A DNA stretch of 64,000 nt from the NCBI GenBank assembly GCA_030527825.1, contig JAUNAC010000001.1:1079464-1143463 (forward strand), read 5' to 3'. Below, one piece after another: positions 1 through 8,096 of the stretch (position 1 is the first letter of the stretch; each line of letters opens with the position of its first letter). The stretch comes from Lautropia sp. (GTDB lineage: Bacteria; Pseudomonadota; Gammaproteobacteria; Burkholderiales; Burkholderiaceae_E). The notes beneath the pieces are model-generated. The model was not told where the DNA came from. It did no database searches and was given only the letters and a program-made list of their open reading frames with translations. The position numbers and the translations under genes are program-made.

Positions 1-325
1 ACGCGGGCTCCGTGTGCCTTCGGGCGGGTAATATGTACTCCCCGTGCGTGATGCAAGCTTAACAGCAGGATGGCCAGGTGACAGAGGGCTGCCTGTGATT
101 ACAGGGGGCTGTTGGAGCGGTTGGGGTAGACGGCATTCGGGCAGTCCGTGGATGATTCCAGCGAGGATTTCGCGGTATCGCAGGATGAAGGCACAATAGT
201 TGCCTGAAGGCCAATGCATTTGCCGGTAGTGGGTATCCCGGTCAGGTGCGGCACACCAGCGCGATCACATAGATTGCGCGGGGATGCGTCTGATCGGGCC
301 GAGCCGGCTTTACAGGAGACAGACT
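1..325. other. Intergenic region upstream of cstA, no gene seen
   Basis: I see no credible coding region, tRNA or strong hairpin here. A purine-rich ribosome-binding site (aggaga, 314-319) lies just before the cstA start and is the only element I can assign. The promoter for cstA is presumably in this stretch, but no convincing -35/-10 pair stands out. Confidence 0.4.
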
Positions 326-2431
326 ATGTCAGTATCACATCCATCACGGAGAACATCCCCCGGCCGGCAGCTGGGCTGGCTGGTGATGGCGTTGCTGGGC
401 GCATGGGCGCTTGGGGTAGTTGCCCTGTCACGAGGGGAGCGGATCAATGCGTTGTGGATCGTCATCGCTGCGGTCTGTGTTTATCTGATCGCATATCGCT
501 ATTACAGCCTGTTCATCGCTGACCGGGTACTGGGGCTGGATGGCACCCGGATGACACCGGCCTGGAAACACAATGATGGCCTGGATTTTGTTCCGACGAA
601 CCAATATGTGTTGTTTGGTCACCATTTTGCCGCGATTGCGGGCGCAGGGCCCCTGGTGGGGCCAGTGCTGGCAGCACAGATGGGCTATCTACCCGGTATG
701 CTGTGGATTCTGGCCGGGGTCGTATTTGCCGGCGCTGTGCAGGATTTTGTGGTGCTGTTCATCTCGACTCGCAGGGACGGGCGCTCGCTGGGTGATCTGG
801 TCAAGGCCGAGCTGGGAACAGTGCCCGGGCTGATTGCACTGATCGGTACGTTCATGATCATGGTGATCATTCTGGCCGTGCTGGCGCTGATCGTGGTCAA
901 GGCGCTGACGCATTCGCCCTGGGGAATGTTCACGGTATCGGCCACGATTCCCATTGCCCTGCTGATGGGGGTCTATCTGCGCTATCTGCGCCCAGGCAGG
1001 ATTGGCGAGGTGTCCCTGCTGGGATTCGTCCTGCTGATGCTGGCGATCGTGATGGGCCAGTCGGTTGCAGAAAGTCCGGTCTGGGGACCATTTTTCGACC
1101 TGGATGGCAAGACGCTGACCTGGATTTTGATCGGATATGGCGCTGTGGCTTCCATTCTGCCGGTGTGGCTGTTATTGGCGCCGCGTGACTATCTGTCCAC
1201 GTTTTTGAAGATCGGTACCATTGTGGGGCTTGCGCTTGGCATTCTGTTCGTGGCGCCAAGCCTGCAGATGCCGTCCATGACGCGCTTCATCGATGGGAGT
1301 GGCCCGGTCTGGTCGGGCGATCTATTCCCCTTTCTCTTCATTACGATTGCCTGCGGCGCGGTATCAGGTTTTCACGCGCTGATTTCCTCGGGCACGACCC
1401 CGAAGCTGCTGGAAAACGAACGTCAGGCCCGCTTCATTGGCTACGGTGGCATGTTGATGGAGTCGTTTGTGGCCATCATGGCATTGGTTGCGGCATCGGT
1501 CATTGACCCGGGCGTGTATTTTGCGATGAACAGTCCGGCCGCACTGATTGGCACCACACCGGAGGCCGTAGCCCAGGCAGTATCAAGCTGGGGCTTTGTC
1601 GTGACACCGGATGTGCTGCTGCAGACGGCAAAGGATGTGGGTGAACATACCATCCTGTCACGCGCGGGGGGCGCACCCACGCTGGCGGTTGGCATGGCGC
1701 AGATTCTGCATCAGGCCATTGGTGGAAAGGCGATGATGGCCTTCTGGTATCACTTTGCCATCCTGTTTGAGGCACTCTTTATCCTGACTGCAGTCGATGC
1801 GGGTACGCGTGCCGGCCGTTTCATGCTGCAGGATCTGCTGGGTACCGTGGCACCTGCGCTGCGCCGTACGGACTCGATCATGGCCAGCCTGGTGGCTACG
1901 GGTCTATGCGTGGCAGGATGGGGGTTTTTCCTTTATCAAGGGGTCGTGGATCCGTTGGGCGGCATTAATACGCTCTGGCCGCTGTTCGGGATTGCGAACC
2001 AGATGCTAGCCGCGGTGGCGTTGGTGCTGGGCACTGTGGTGTTATTCCGGATGAAAAAGGATCGCTATGCCTGGGTCACGCTGCTGCCGACAGCCTGGCT
2101 ACTGGTCTGTACACTGTCCGCAGGGTGGGAAAAGCTTTTCCATGACAGTCCCAAAATCAGCTTCCTAGCGCATGCGCGGCGCTACGCCGATGCGCTGGCG
2201 CAGCAGCAGGTTATCGCTCCGGCAAAATCTCTGTTGCAGATGCGGCAGGTTCTGTTTAACGACTACGTCGATGCGAGCCTGTGTGCGCTCTTCATGCTGG
2301 TGGTGCTCAGCACGGCACTGTTTGGCTGGAGAACGGTGATGGTGGCACGGCGCTTGTCGGGCAATTCCACTCGAGAAACCGCTTATGAGCCTCTGTCTGC
2401 TGACATGCTGGCAGCCAAGGGGGGGCACTGA
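326..2431 (+). CDS. cstA: Carbon starvation protein CstA family transporter
   Basis: Inner-membrane transporter of the CstA/BtsT family, whose characterised members import pyruvate or peptides during carbon limitation. The 701-residue product equals the length of E. coli CstA. It has many hydrophobic segments and the family-typical early stretch FVPTNQYVLFGHHFAAIAGAGP around residues 75-95. The start at 326 is preferred over an ATG at 284 because aggaga sits about 7 bases upstream and the extra 14 residues have no family counterpart. A ybdD-like gene follows 1 base after the stop, the standard cstA-ybdD pairing. The actual substrate cannot be read from sequence. Confidence 0.93.
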   Translation: MSVSHPSRRTSPGRQLGWLVMALLGAWALGVVALSRGERINALWIVIAAVCVYLIAYRYYSLFIADRVLGLDGTRMTPAWKHNDGLDFVPTNQYVLFGHHFAAIAGAGPLVGPVLAAQMGYLPGMLWILAGVVFAGAVQDFVVLFISTRRDGRSLGDLVKAELGTVPGLIALIGTFMIMVIILAVLALIVVKALTHSPWGMFTVSATIPIALLMGVYLRYLRPGRIGEVSLLGFVLLMLAIVMGQSVAESPVWGPFFDLDGKTLTWILIGYGAVASILPVWLLLAPRDYLSTFLKIGTIVGLALGILFVAPSLQMPSMTRFIDGSGPVWSGDLFPFLFITIACGAVSGFHALISSGTTPKLLENERQARFIGYGGMLMESFVAIMALVAASVIDPGVYFAMNSPAALIGTTPEAVAQAVSSWGFVVTPDVLLQTAKDVGEHTILSRAGGAPTLAVGMAQILHQAIGGKAMMAFWYHFAILFEALFILTAVDAGTRAGRFMLQDLLGTVAPALRRTDSIMASLVATGLCVAGWGFFLYQGVVDPLGGINTLWPLFGIANQMLAAVALVLGTVVLFRMKKDRYAWVTLLPTAWLLVCTLSAGWEKLFHDSPKISFLAHARRYADALAQQQVIAPAKSLLQMRQVLFNDYVDASLCALFMLVVLSTALFGWRTVMVARRLSGNSTRETAYEPLSADMLAAKGGH

Positions 2432-2432
2432 A

Positions 2433-2687
2433 ATGGCAAAGGTCAAGGAGGCAGCTCGGATGGGGGGCGGGTCGCTGTTTGGCGCCGCGTTGAAGCGCTC
2501 GCTGGGGACGGGCGGGCGTTATCTCGGGCAGACCATGCGATTGATGGTCGGTATGCCGGACTATGAGCGCTATGTGGCGCATGTCAAGCAGGTGCATCCC
2601 GGGCAGACGCCGATGAGCTATGAGGATTTTTTCCGTAACCGCCAGGATGCCCGTTATGGTGGGCGCGGCCGTGTGGGATGTTGTTGA
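2433..2687 (+). CDS. YbdD/YjiX (DUF466) family small protein
   Basis: Protein of 84 residues carrying the family signature: GMPDYERYV at about residues 40-48, then the SYEDFFRNRQDARYGG stretch and a terminal Cys-Cys. In many proteobacteria this small protein is encoded directly after cstA or btsT and is thought to be an accessory of the transporter, with no defined biochemical activity. It starts 1 base after the cstA stop, so translation is probably coupled. The first ~20 residues are longer than in the shortest homologues (about 65 aa); an internal start is possible but lacks an obvious ribosome-binding site. Confidence 0.9.
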   Translation: MAKVKEAARMGGGSLFGAALKRSLGTGGRYLGQTMRLMVGMPDYERYVAHVKQVHPGQTPMSYEDFFRNRQDARYGGRGRVGCC

Positions 2688-2769
2688 AGGCACGGTTTGC
2701 CCCGCATGGGGGATCAGTCCGATAATGATTGCCTGCAGAAAACTGTGATGATCTTGATGGAGGAATCCT

Positions 2770-3396
2770 GTGAGCGGGAGTGATGTGGCCGGACAGTGCG
2801 AGGAAGCTGTAGCGACACCCGTGATGTCGGACGGGAAGGATGCTGCCGTTACAAAGCCGGATGGCCGACCCGCAGGCGCATCCAACCCGCTGAATCAGCA
2901 GTTCTCGACGCTCAACGGTCTGCGGCGGGAACGTACCTGGGTCGATGTCTACCTTGTGACGGGAACCTGTCTGCATGGACAGATACGTTCCTTCGATTCG
3001 AACATGCTGCTGCTGCAGACCCGTAGCGGCGATGTGGCGCTGTATCACCATGCGGTCAGCAGTGTGATGCGCGCCCAGAAGCGGGGTGCCAGCAGTGCCG
3101 GGAAGGGCGGCGGCACCCGTAAGCCGGCCCGCGGGCGTGGATCTTCTGCAGGCGGGACGGTAGGGGAGGCGAGCCATGCGCCCCCGGGACGTGGCTGGCG
3201 CCACCAGCCAGCGACAACCGTTTCTGCTCGCCCCAGGGTCGAGATCAATCGCGCGGCGGGCGGGCGGATCGAGGGTACCCGGCCATCGGGTTCTCCCCGT
3301 GCGGGCGGTGCAGTTCGCCAGCCCGAATCGCCGCCAGCCGGTGTGGTGGTGGTTCGTCACAAACGTGTGCGGACGATTGTCAAACCGGAGGACTGA
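2770..3396 (+). CDS. Hfq-like Sm-fold RNA-binding protein with long N- and C-terminal tails
   Basis: Residues about 42-101 match the Hfq Sm core: NQQFSTLNGLRRER corresponds to the Sm1 start of Hfq, GQIRSFDSNMLLLQ to the middle, and LYHHAVSSV to the YKHAIS motif of Sm2. Hfq forms a ring that pairs small RNAs with mRNAs. Here about 40 residues precede the core and about 105 Gly/Arg/Ala/Pro-rich residues follow it, against ~20 C-terminal residues in many Hfqs. This recalls the long second Hfq (Hfq2) of Burkholderia. The start is GTG, chosen because ggagg lies 6 bases upstream at 2759-2763. Whether it is the only Hfq of this cell cannot be seen from the window. Confidence 0.8.
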   Translation: MSGSDVAGQCEEAVATPVMSDGKDAAVTKPDGRPAGASNPLNQQFSTLNGLRRERTWVDVYLVTGTCLHGQIRSFDSNMLLLQTRSGDVALYHHAVSSVMRAQKRGASSAGKGGGTRKPARGRGSSAGGTVGEASHAPPGRGWRHQPATTVSARPRVEINRAAGGRIEGTRPSGSPRAGGAVRQPESPPAGVVVVRHKRVRTIVKPED

Positions 3397-3466
3397 TCCA
3401 GGGGCGTCATGCGATCATTGGGGATGATGCCCCGGCGGTAATATCCCCTTTTCCAGCGACGCGCCC

Positions 3467-4543
3467 ATGTTCAGTTATCGTCATGCCTTTCATGTCGGCA
3501 ATCACGCCGACGTGCTCAAGCACGCTATCCTGGTGGCTGTACTGCGCCATCTGGCGCTGAAGGACAAGTCATTCTGGGTTTTCGATACCCATGCCGGTGC
3601 GGCCCGCTATCGTCTGGATGCGGCCCAGACCCGCAAGAATGCGGAGTATCGCAGTGGCATCCAGGCCGTGTGGCAGGCAAAGCGTCTGCCGTCGTTGCTG
3701 GCGGACTACCGTGAGGAGGTGATGCGTTTTGATGCCGCCCGGCAGGGCGGGCATGATGGTGCCGCCAGCCGTGAGCTGTCGGGGGTGTTGCCGCGCTGGT
3801 ATCCGGGCTCGCCGTGGCTTGCGTTGCAGTTGATGCGTCCGCAGGACCGGTTGCGCTGTTTCGAGGCGCACCCGTCGGAAATCCGGGTATTGCAGGAGAG
3901 TCTGCAGGATGCAAATCGGCGCCAGGTGCAGATTTTTGGCGAGGATGGTTTTAGCGGGCTGAAGGCGTTGTTGCCACCGCTGTCCCGGCGCGGTCTGGTG
4001 GTGATGGATCCTTCATATGAGGACAAACGCGATTATGCAAAGGTGCGCCGAGCCCTGATTGAAGCGCTGGAGCGTTTTGCCACAGGCACGATGCTGTTGT
4101 GGTATCCCCTGACCGCAAGACGCGAGGCGATGCTGCTGATGTCCCATCTGCCGAGGCTGCCGGGCATCAAGGCGTGGCTGGATGCACGCCTGCAGGTTGC
4201 TGAGCCGCCTGCCGATGGTTATGGGCTGTATGGCAGTGGCGTGTTCGTCATCAACCCACCGTACACGCTGGAGGCGGCATTGCGCGAGGCCCTGCCAGTG
4301 CTGCACCGGCTGCTGGGCCAGGATGCGCATGCCGGCTGGTTCATGCAGTCATCGGGTGCTACGCGGCCGCTGGGCAGCCGGCAGATTGGCCCGCTGGCCG
4401 AGGAGAGCTTTCTCGACCGGGCGCGCGGAGGACAGCCCGGAGGGACTCGCGCGCCAGCACGCCAGGGACGCTCCGGCGTGGCGGGGGGGCAGCAGGGGCG
4501 GCCTGCGCCTCGTCGTCGCCCGGGGCCTGCTGCCCGCGGGTGA
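3467..4543 (+). CDS. rlmJ: 23S rRNA (adenine-2030-N6)-methyltransferase RlmJ
   Basis: SAM-dependent methyltransferase that modifies A2030 of 23S rRNA. The N-terminus FSYRHAFHVGNHADVLKH is the RlmJ signature. The catalytic N6-MTase motif appears as DPSYE (about residues 182-186; the usual form is DPPY) and NPPYTLE precedes the C-terminal helix. The product is 358 residues versus 280 in E. coli. The last ~60 residues, rich in Gly/Arg/Ala/Pro, are encoded by a 180-bp sequence repeated at 5377-5556. Whether this tail is native or a consequence of the repeat is unclear, but the enzyme core is complete. Confidence 0.9.
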   Translation: MFSYRHAFHVGNHADVLKHAILVAVLRHLALKDKSFWVFDTHAGAARYRLDAAQTRKNAEYRSGIQAVWQAKRLPSLLADYREEVMRFDAARQGGHDGAASRELSGVLPRWYPGSPWLALQLMRPQDRLRCFEAHPSEIRVLQESLQDANRRQVQIFGEDGFSGLKALLPPLSRRGLVVMDPSYEDKRDYAKVRRALIEALERFATGTMLLWYPLTARREAMLLMSHLPRLPGIKAWLDARLQVAEPPADGYGLYGSGVFVINPPYTLEAALREALPVLHRLLGQDAHAGWFMQSSGATRPLGSRQIGPLAEESFLDRARGGQPGGTRAPARQGRSGVAGGQQGRPAPRRRPGPAARG

Positions 4544-4544
4544 A
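4365..4544 (+). repeat. 180-bp direct repeat, copy 1 (rlmJ 3' end)
   Basis: Matches 5377-5556 at 177 of 180 positions. It spans the last ~60 codons and the stop codon of rlmJ. The three differences (4387, 4390, 4393) all fall on third codon positions and leave the protein unchanged. The sequence can fold into three consecutive stems: 4420-4427 with 4448-4455 (8 bp), 4458-4463 with 4475-4480 (6 bp) and 4487-4496 with 4526-4535 (10 bp). Confidence 0.95.
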
Positions 4545-4807
4545 TGCTGTCTCAACAGGGGTCGATTGTGTCCATGTCGAGTGCCAGGAAAACGATGAAG
4601 TGCCGTTTGGTTCGCTGTTTACCGAATTGCAGGCGATGGCCAGCCGCATGAAAAATGGCAAACGGCTCAAAACCGTGGATCCCTGTGTCTCTTCCGTGTC
4701 TATGCGTGGGACAGGGTTATGGTGGGGCGGGCAGGTACCAGGATTTCAATGTCAAATTGGTTTGCTGCTTGGCTTTGGTGGTCTGAGTTTCTACGGGAGA
4801 TGTTGAA
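4545..4807. other. Left part of the repeat-flanked cassette, no supported gene
   Basis: An open frame (4540-4806) crosses this stretch but its product resembles nothing I know, it has no ribosome-binding site and it begins inside the repeat. Base composition is visibly less GC-rich than the flanks. The ribosome-binding site for the following hydrolase gene lies at about 4795-4802. Confidence 0.4.
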
Positions 4808-5302
4808 GTGAAAAGTGCTCTAATTGTGATCGATGTTCAGAATGACTATTTTGCCGGAGGCGCCCTTCCTCAGTGGGATGTCGAGGCTCTGGCTGGGCGG
4901 GTCGTTGATCGGATAAACAAGGCAAAAAACGAAGGTCAGATGGTCGTTACCATACAGCACATCGCGGCTGATCCGAATGCCTGGATATTTCGTGCTGGCA
5001 GTGAAGGCGCTGAGCTCTATCCGCCGGTGGCAGAAGTGTTGGCGGGCAGTCAGGTGGTTGTAAAGCGTTATGCAGACTCGTTTTTCCAGACTGACCTTGG
5101 AAAGGTTCTGAAGGAAAACCACATAGAGCAGGTTGATTTATGCGGAATGATGACGCAGAACTGCATTACACATACCGCATTGTCTCCGGAGGCTGCGCCT
5201 TACAAGGTTCGTATTCTGGCTGACTACTGCTCTGCCCCCAGTGAGCTGATACATAAATTTGCGATAAATGCATTGTCGGCTCGGTTTGACGTGCTTCGGT
5301 GA
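4808..5302 (+). CDS. Isochorismatase-family cysteine hydrolase
   Basis: Soluble 164-residue hydrolase of the isochorismatase/nicotinamidase fold. The N-terminal strand ALIVIDVQNDY carries the catalytic Asp9. Lys86 in VVVKRYADSFF and Cys119 in GMMTQNCITHTA complete the Asp-Lys-Cys triad. Substrates in this family include nicotinamide, isochorismate, ureas and N-carbamoyl amino acids; none can be chosen here. The start is GTG at 4808 behind gggagatg. The C-terminus stops soon after the last expected helix and is about 10-20 residues shorter than common relatives, so mild 3' truncation is possible. Its lower GC and the flanking 180-bp repeats suggest recent acquisition. Confidence 0.85.
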   Translation: MKSALIVIDVQNDYFAGGALPQWDVEALAGRVVDRINKAKNEGQMVVTIQHIAADPNAWIFRAGSEGAELYPPVAEVLAGSQVVVKRYADSFFQTDLGKVLKENHIEQVDLCGMMTQNCITHTALSPEAAPYKVRILADYCSAPSELIHKFAINALSARFDVLR

Positions 5303-5376
5303 GTTGCACGAAAAAGAATGTCCGACTGAAATGCCGTTTGGCTGCCCTGAGGTTAGGGCAGAGCCGGTGTTGCCCT

Positions 5377-5556
5377 GGCCGCTGGGCAGCCGGCAGATCG
5401 GTCCACTGGCCGAGGAGAGCTTTCTCGACCGGGCGCGCGGAGGACAGCCCGGAGGGACTCGCGCGCCAGCACGCCAGGGACGCTCCGGCGTGGCGGGGGG
5501 GCAGCAGGGGCGGCCTGCGCCTCGTCGTCGCCCGGGGCCTGCTGCCCGCGGGTGAA
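5377..5556 (+). repeat. 180-bp direct repeat, copy 2 (displaced rlmJ 3' end)
   Basis: Second copy of the rlmJ 3'-terminal sequence, 177/180 identical to 4365-4544 and in the same orientation. It keeps the same open frame (Gly-Ser-Arg-Gln-Ile-Gly-Pro onward) and the same terminal stop codon, but is cut off from any RlmJ catalytic domain. The three hairpins recur at 5432-5439/5460-5467, 5470-5475/5487-5492 and 5499-5508/5538-5547. I read it as a non-functional gene remnant. Confidence 0.95.
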
Positions 5557-5577
5557 CCGGCTGTCAGGCGGCCGGTT

Positions 5578-6033
5578 TCAGTTGGCCTGCCTGATCGCTT
5601 CCAGGAGCGTGTCGGCGCGCTTGGGGTTCGTCATCATTCGGCCACGGTTGGCCTTGATGGCCTTCTCCACGGCTTCGCGATTGGTGGGATTGCCGGCCTG
5701 GATGACGCCGACCATGCCCATCATCAGGTGCGGGGGGCAATCGAAGAAATACAGACCTTCCTTGTCTGCGGTCAGGGTGAAAGGCTTGTCCAGCTCGCTG
5801 CGCCAGGGCTTGACACCCTCGGGGGTGGCCAGGGAGCGCACCTGGTGGCCGGAGTTGGTGGGTTCGAAGGTGACGGTGTCACCGACGGCGATCTTCAGGA
5901 AGGCAGGCTCAAAGGACATGCTGCCACCCTTGCCGCCGTTGAGCATCTTGATGACGTGATGGTCGGCATGGGCGGGGGCGCTCGCCATGAGGAAGGCGAA
6001 GGAAATGGCGAGGGGAGCGAGGATTTTTTTCAT
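5578..6033 (-). CDS. Pseudoazurin-like periplasmic blue copper protein
   Basis: Small periplasmic electron carrier of 151 residues. A signal peptide (about residues 1-23, cleaved near AHA-D) is followed by a cupredoxin domain. The type 1 copper ligands are visible with pseudoazurin spacing: His63 in NSGHQV, then Cys99, His102 and Met107 in DCPPHLMMGM. Pseudoazurins typically donate electrons to copper nitrite reductase or nitrous oxide reductase, neither of which is in the window. It lies downstream of the importer genes on the same strand with a 53-base gap, so co-transcription is possible. Confidence 0.88.
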   Translation of the reverse strand: MKKILAPLAISFAFLMASAPAHADHHVIKMLNGGKGGSMSFEPAFLKIAVGDTVTFEPTNSGHQVRSLATPEGVKPWRSELDKPFTLTADKEGLYFFDCPPHLMMGMVGVIQAGNPTNREAVEKAIKANRGRMMTNPKRADTLLEAIRQAN

Positions 6034-6086
6034 CGTGTGAATGGTGGTGGGTTCGTGCGGATCCGGGAAGTGGTCGAAGGGCTGCT

Positions 6087-6923
6087 TCAGGCGTGGCGGG
6101 GGTCGGTCATGTTTTCTGGAGTCGCCGTCTGCTGGTCAGTGAGTCGGCGGGAGCCGTCCTGATAGCGGATCGTGCGTACATGGGCGTGTCCGAAGCGGTC
6201 GGTCTGTACGTCGACTGGGACGTCATAGAGGTGCTGGACGAGTTCGGCGGTGAGCACTTCGTTGGGGGGGCCGCTGGCTTGCAGTTTGCCGTTGCTGAGC
6301 ACGACCAGGCGGTCGGCGTATTGGGCGGCCAGGTTCAGATCGTGCAGGATGGTGACGGTGATCCAGTTCTGCTCACGGGTTTGTCGGTACAGATGATCCA
6401 TCAGGATGACCTGATAGCGCATGTCCAGTGCGCTGACCGGTTCATCGAGCATCATCACATCAGGTGAGCGCAGCAGCACCTGGGCAAAGAGTGCCATCTG
6501 GCGCTGCCCGCCGCTCAGTGCGTGGATGGGGCGATCGGCCAGATGCAGGAGTTCGACCGCATCCAGCGCATCCAGTGCGGTGAGGATGGTTTCGTCGTCT
6601 ACGGTCATGCCGAGGCGGTCCATGCGGCCCAGCATCACCACTTCGAGCGTGGAGAGGTCCAGGTCCAGGCGACTGTCCTGCGGCATGTAGCCGAAGCGTC
6701 GGCGCCACGATGAGATTCGCTGCTGGCGGATATCACAACCATGGAGGCGGATGTGCCCGGCGCTTATTGCCAGTTCGCCGAACAGCGCCCGCATCAGGCT
6801 GGTCTTGCCACAGCCGTTCGGGCCGATGATGGCGGTGACTTCACCTGGCCGGAAGGTGATGGAGTAGCCGCAGGCGACCGGGTGGGCGCCTGCGAAGAGG
6901 TGGAGGTTTTCGACTTCAAGCAT
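6087..6923 (-). CDS. FecE/HmuV-type ABC transporter ATP-binding protein (system 1)
   Basis: Cytoplasmic ATPase of a siderophore, haem or cobalamin-type importer, 278 residues. Walker A GPNGCGKT (about residues 34-41), signature LSGGQRQ (about 137), Walker B VMMLDEP and the H-loop ILHDLNLAAQYADR are intact. Its start overlaps the end of the permease gene by 8 bases, so the two are translationally coupled. It is paralogous to the ATPase at 25297-26052. The ligand is not determined by the ATPase. Confidence 0.93.
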   Translation of the reverse strand: MLEVENLHLFAGAHPVACGYSITFRPGEVTAIIGPNGCGKTSLMRALFGELAISAGHIRLHGCDIRQQRISSWRRRFGYMPQDSRLDLDLSTLEVVMLGRMDRLGMTVDDETILTALDALDAVELLHLADRPIHALSGGQRQMALFAQVLLRSPDVMMLDEPVSALDMRYQVILMDHLYRQTREQNWITVTILHDLNLAAQYADRLVVLSNGKLQASGPPNEVLTAELVQHLYDVPVDVQTDRFGHAHVRTIRYQDGSRRLTDQQTATPENMTDPRHA

Positions 6924-7998
6924 GGCCGCGCCTCCAGCCCAGGATCAGCCAGAAGAAGAAGGGGACGCCGATGATCGCGGTGACGACGCCGATCGGGAAG
7001 AGGGCGCCCGGTATGAGGACCTTGGAGAGCACGGATGCACCAGAAAGGATCAGCGCCCCGCACAGCATGGAGAGCGGAATGAAAAAACGCTGATCCTCCC
7101 CGACCAGCATGCGGGCCAGATGGGGCGAGACGAGGCCGATGAAGCCGATCACACCGACGAAGCTGATGGCGGTGGCTGTCAGCAGGGCCACCAGGAGCAG
7201 TGTCTTCAGACGCAGGCGCGTGACATCCACGCCAAGGCTACGGGCGCGCGCTTCGCCAAGGCGCAGGGCGGTGAGTTTCCAGGCGTCAGCCAGGAGCAGG
7301 ATGGTGCAGATGACCGTGACGATGGTTGTGATCTGCAGCGATGTCCAGGTGCTGCGCTGCAGGCTGCCGAACAGCCAGAACATGAGTTGCTGGTTCAGTT
7401 CCGGAGAAGACATGAATTGCAGCATGGACATCAGGGATTGAAACAGAAAAAGCAGGGCGATGCCGGTCAGAATCAGGGTCTGGGCGCTGACCTGGCGCAG
7501 TACGGCGATGCCGAACAGGATGGCGGCAGCGACCATGCACATGATGAAGGCGCCGAGTGGCACGGTCATGACCGGATTGACAGGGATCCCGATCACATCG
7601 ACATTCATGCCCAGTGCGGCGCCGAGGCCGGCCGCGGCTGCCAGGCCAAGGGTATAGGGGCTGGCCAGCGGGTTGTCGAGCAGGGTCTGCATTTCGGCGC
7701 CTCCCAGACCGAGTGACGCGCCAACGACGAGCGCCATCAGGGCCATGGGGAGCCGGAATTCCCAGACAATGGTTTTGAAACTGTCTGGCGCATCCAGCGG
7801 ATGCAGCAGAATTCTGCTCACTTCCCCCATGGAGAGCATGGATGGCCCGCTAAAGACATCGAGAACCAGGGTGATGCCGAGCAGGATCAGCAGCGCTGAC
7901 AGCCAGTAAAGACGCCGAGTTTCACGACGGCGCTGGGCTATCAGGGCCTGTTGGAGTTTGTCGGCGTGGCTGGCACGGACGGAGGAGGGGGGCTTCAT
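6916..7998 (-). CDS. FecCD-family ABC transporter permease (system 1)
   Basis: Inner-membrane permease of 360 residues with about ten transmembrane segments. It carries the family motifs LGLGGAEMQTLLDNPLASP near residue 90 and FVGVIGFIGLVSPHLAR, where the coupling helix meets the ATPase. The open frame continues about 140 codons upstream, but that part overlaps the binding-protein gene in another frame and has no membrane character. The start at 7998 (MKPPSSV) sits behind a purine-rich ggaggggggct-like stretch on neither side, so it rests on family length rather than a clear ribosome-binding site. Confidence 0.9.
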   Translation of the reverse strand: MKPPSSVRASHADKLQQALIAQRRRETRRLYWLSALLILLGITLVLDVFSGPSMLSMGEVSRILLHPLDAPDSFKTIVWEFRLPMALMALVVGASLGLGGAEMQTLLDNPLASPYTLGLAAAAGLGAALGMNVDVIGIPVNPVMTVPLGAFIMCMVAAAILFGIAVLRQVSAQTLILTGIALLFLFQSLMSMLQFMSSPELNQQLMFWLFGSLQRSTWTSLQITTIVTVICTILLLADAWKLTALRLGEARARSLGVDVTRLRLKTLLLVALLTATAISFVGVIGFIGLVSPHLARMLVGEDQRFFIPLSMLCGALILSGASVLSKVLIPGALFPIGVVTAIIGVPFFFWLILGWRRGHA

Positions 7999-8096
7999 GG
8001 ACGCGGGCAAACGCAGAGGGTAGGCGGCGGAAGGCCAGACGCCAGTTTGGCCCGTGGTGAAGCAGAAGGGGCCGGGCAGACTGCGTCCGGGGCGAG

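Noticed and set aside
2718-2736. A Fur-box-like gataatgatt upstream of the Hfq-like gene
   Set aside because: Only one half-site resembles the consensus and there is no symmetric partner.
4420-4544. The structured repeat as an RNase P or other known housekeeping RNA, because of a gaggacagcccgga-like stretch
   Set aside because: The similarity to the RNase P core is short and the remaining conserved elements are missing. The element is duplicated and its differences are synonymous, pointing to coding sequence.
4540-4806. An 88-codon frame starting inside repeat copy 1
   Set aside because: There is no ribosome-binding site, no recognisable similarity, and it begins at the rlmJ stop. I treat the region as noncoding cassette DNA.
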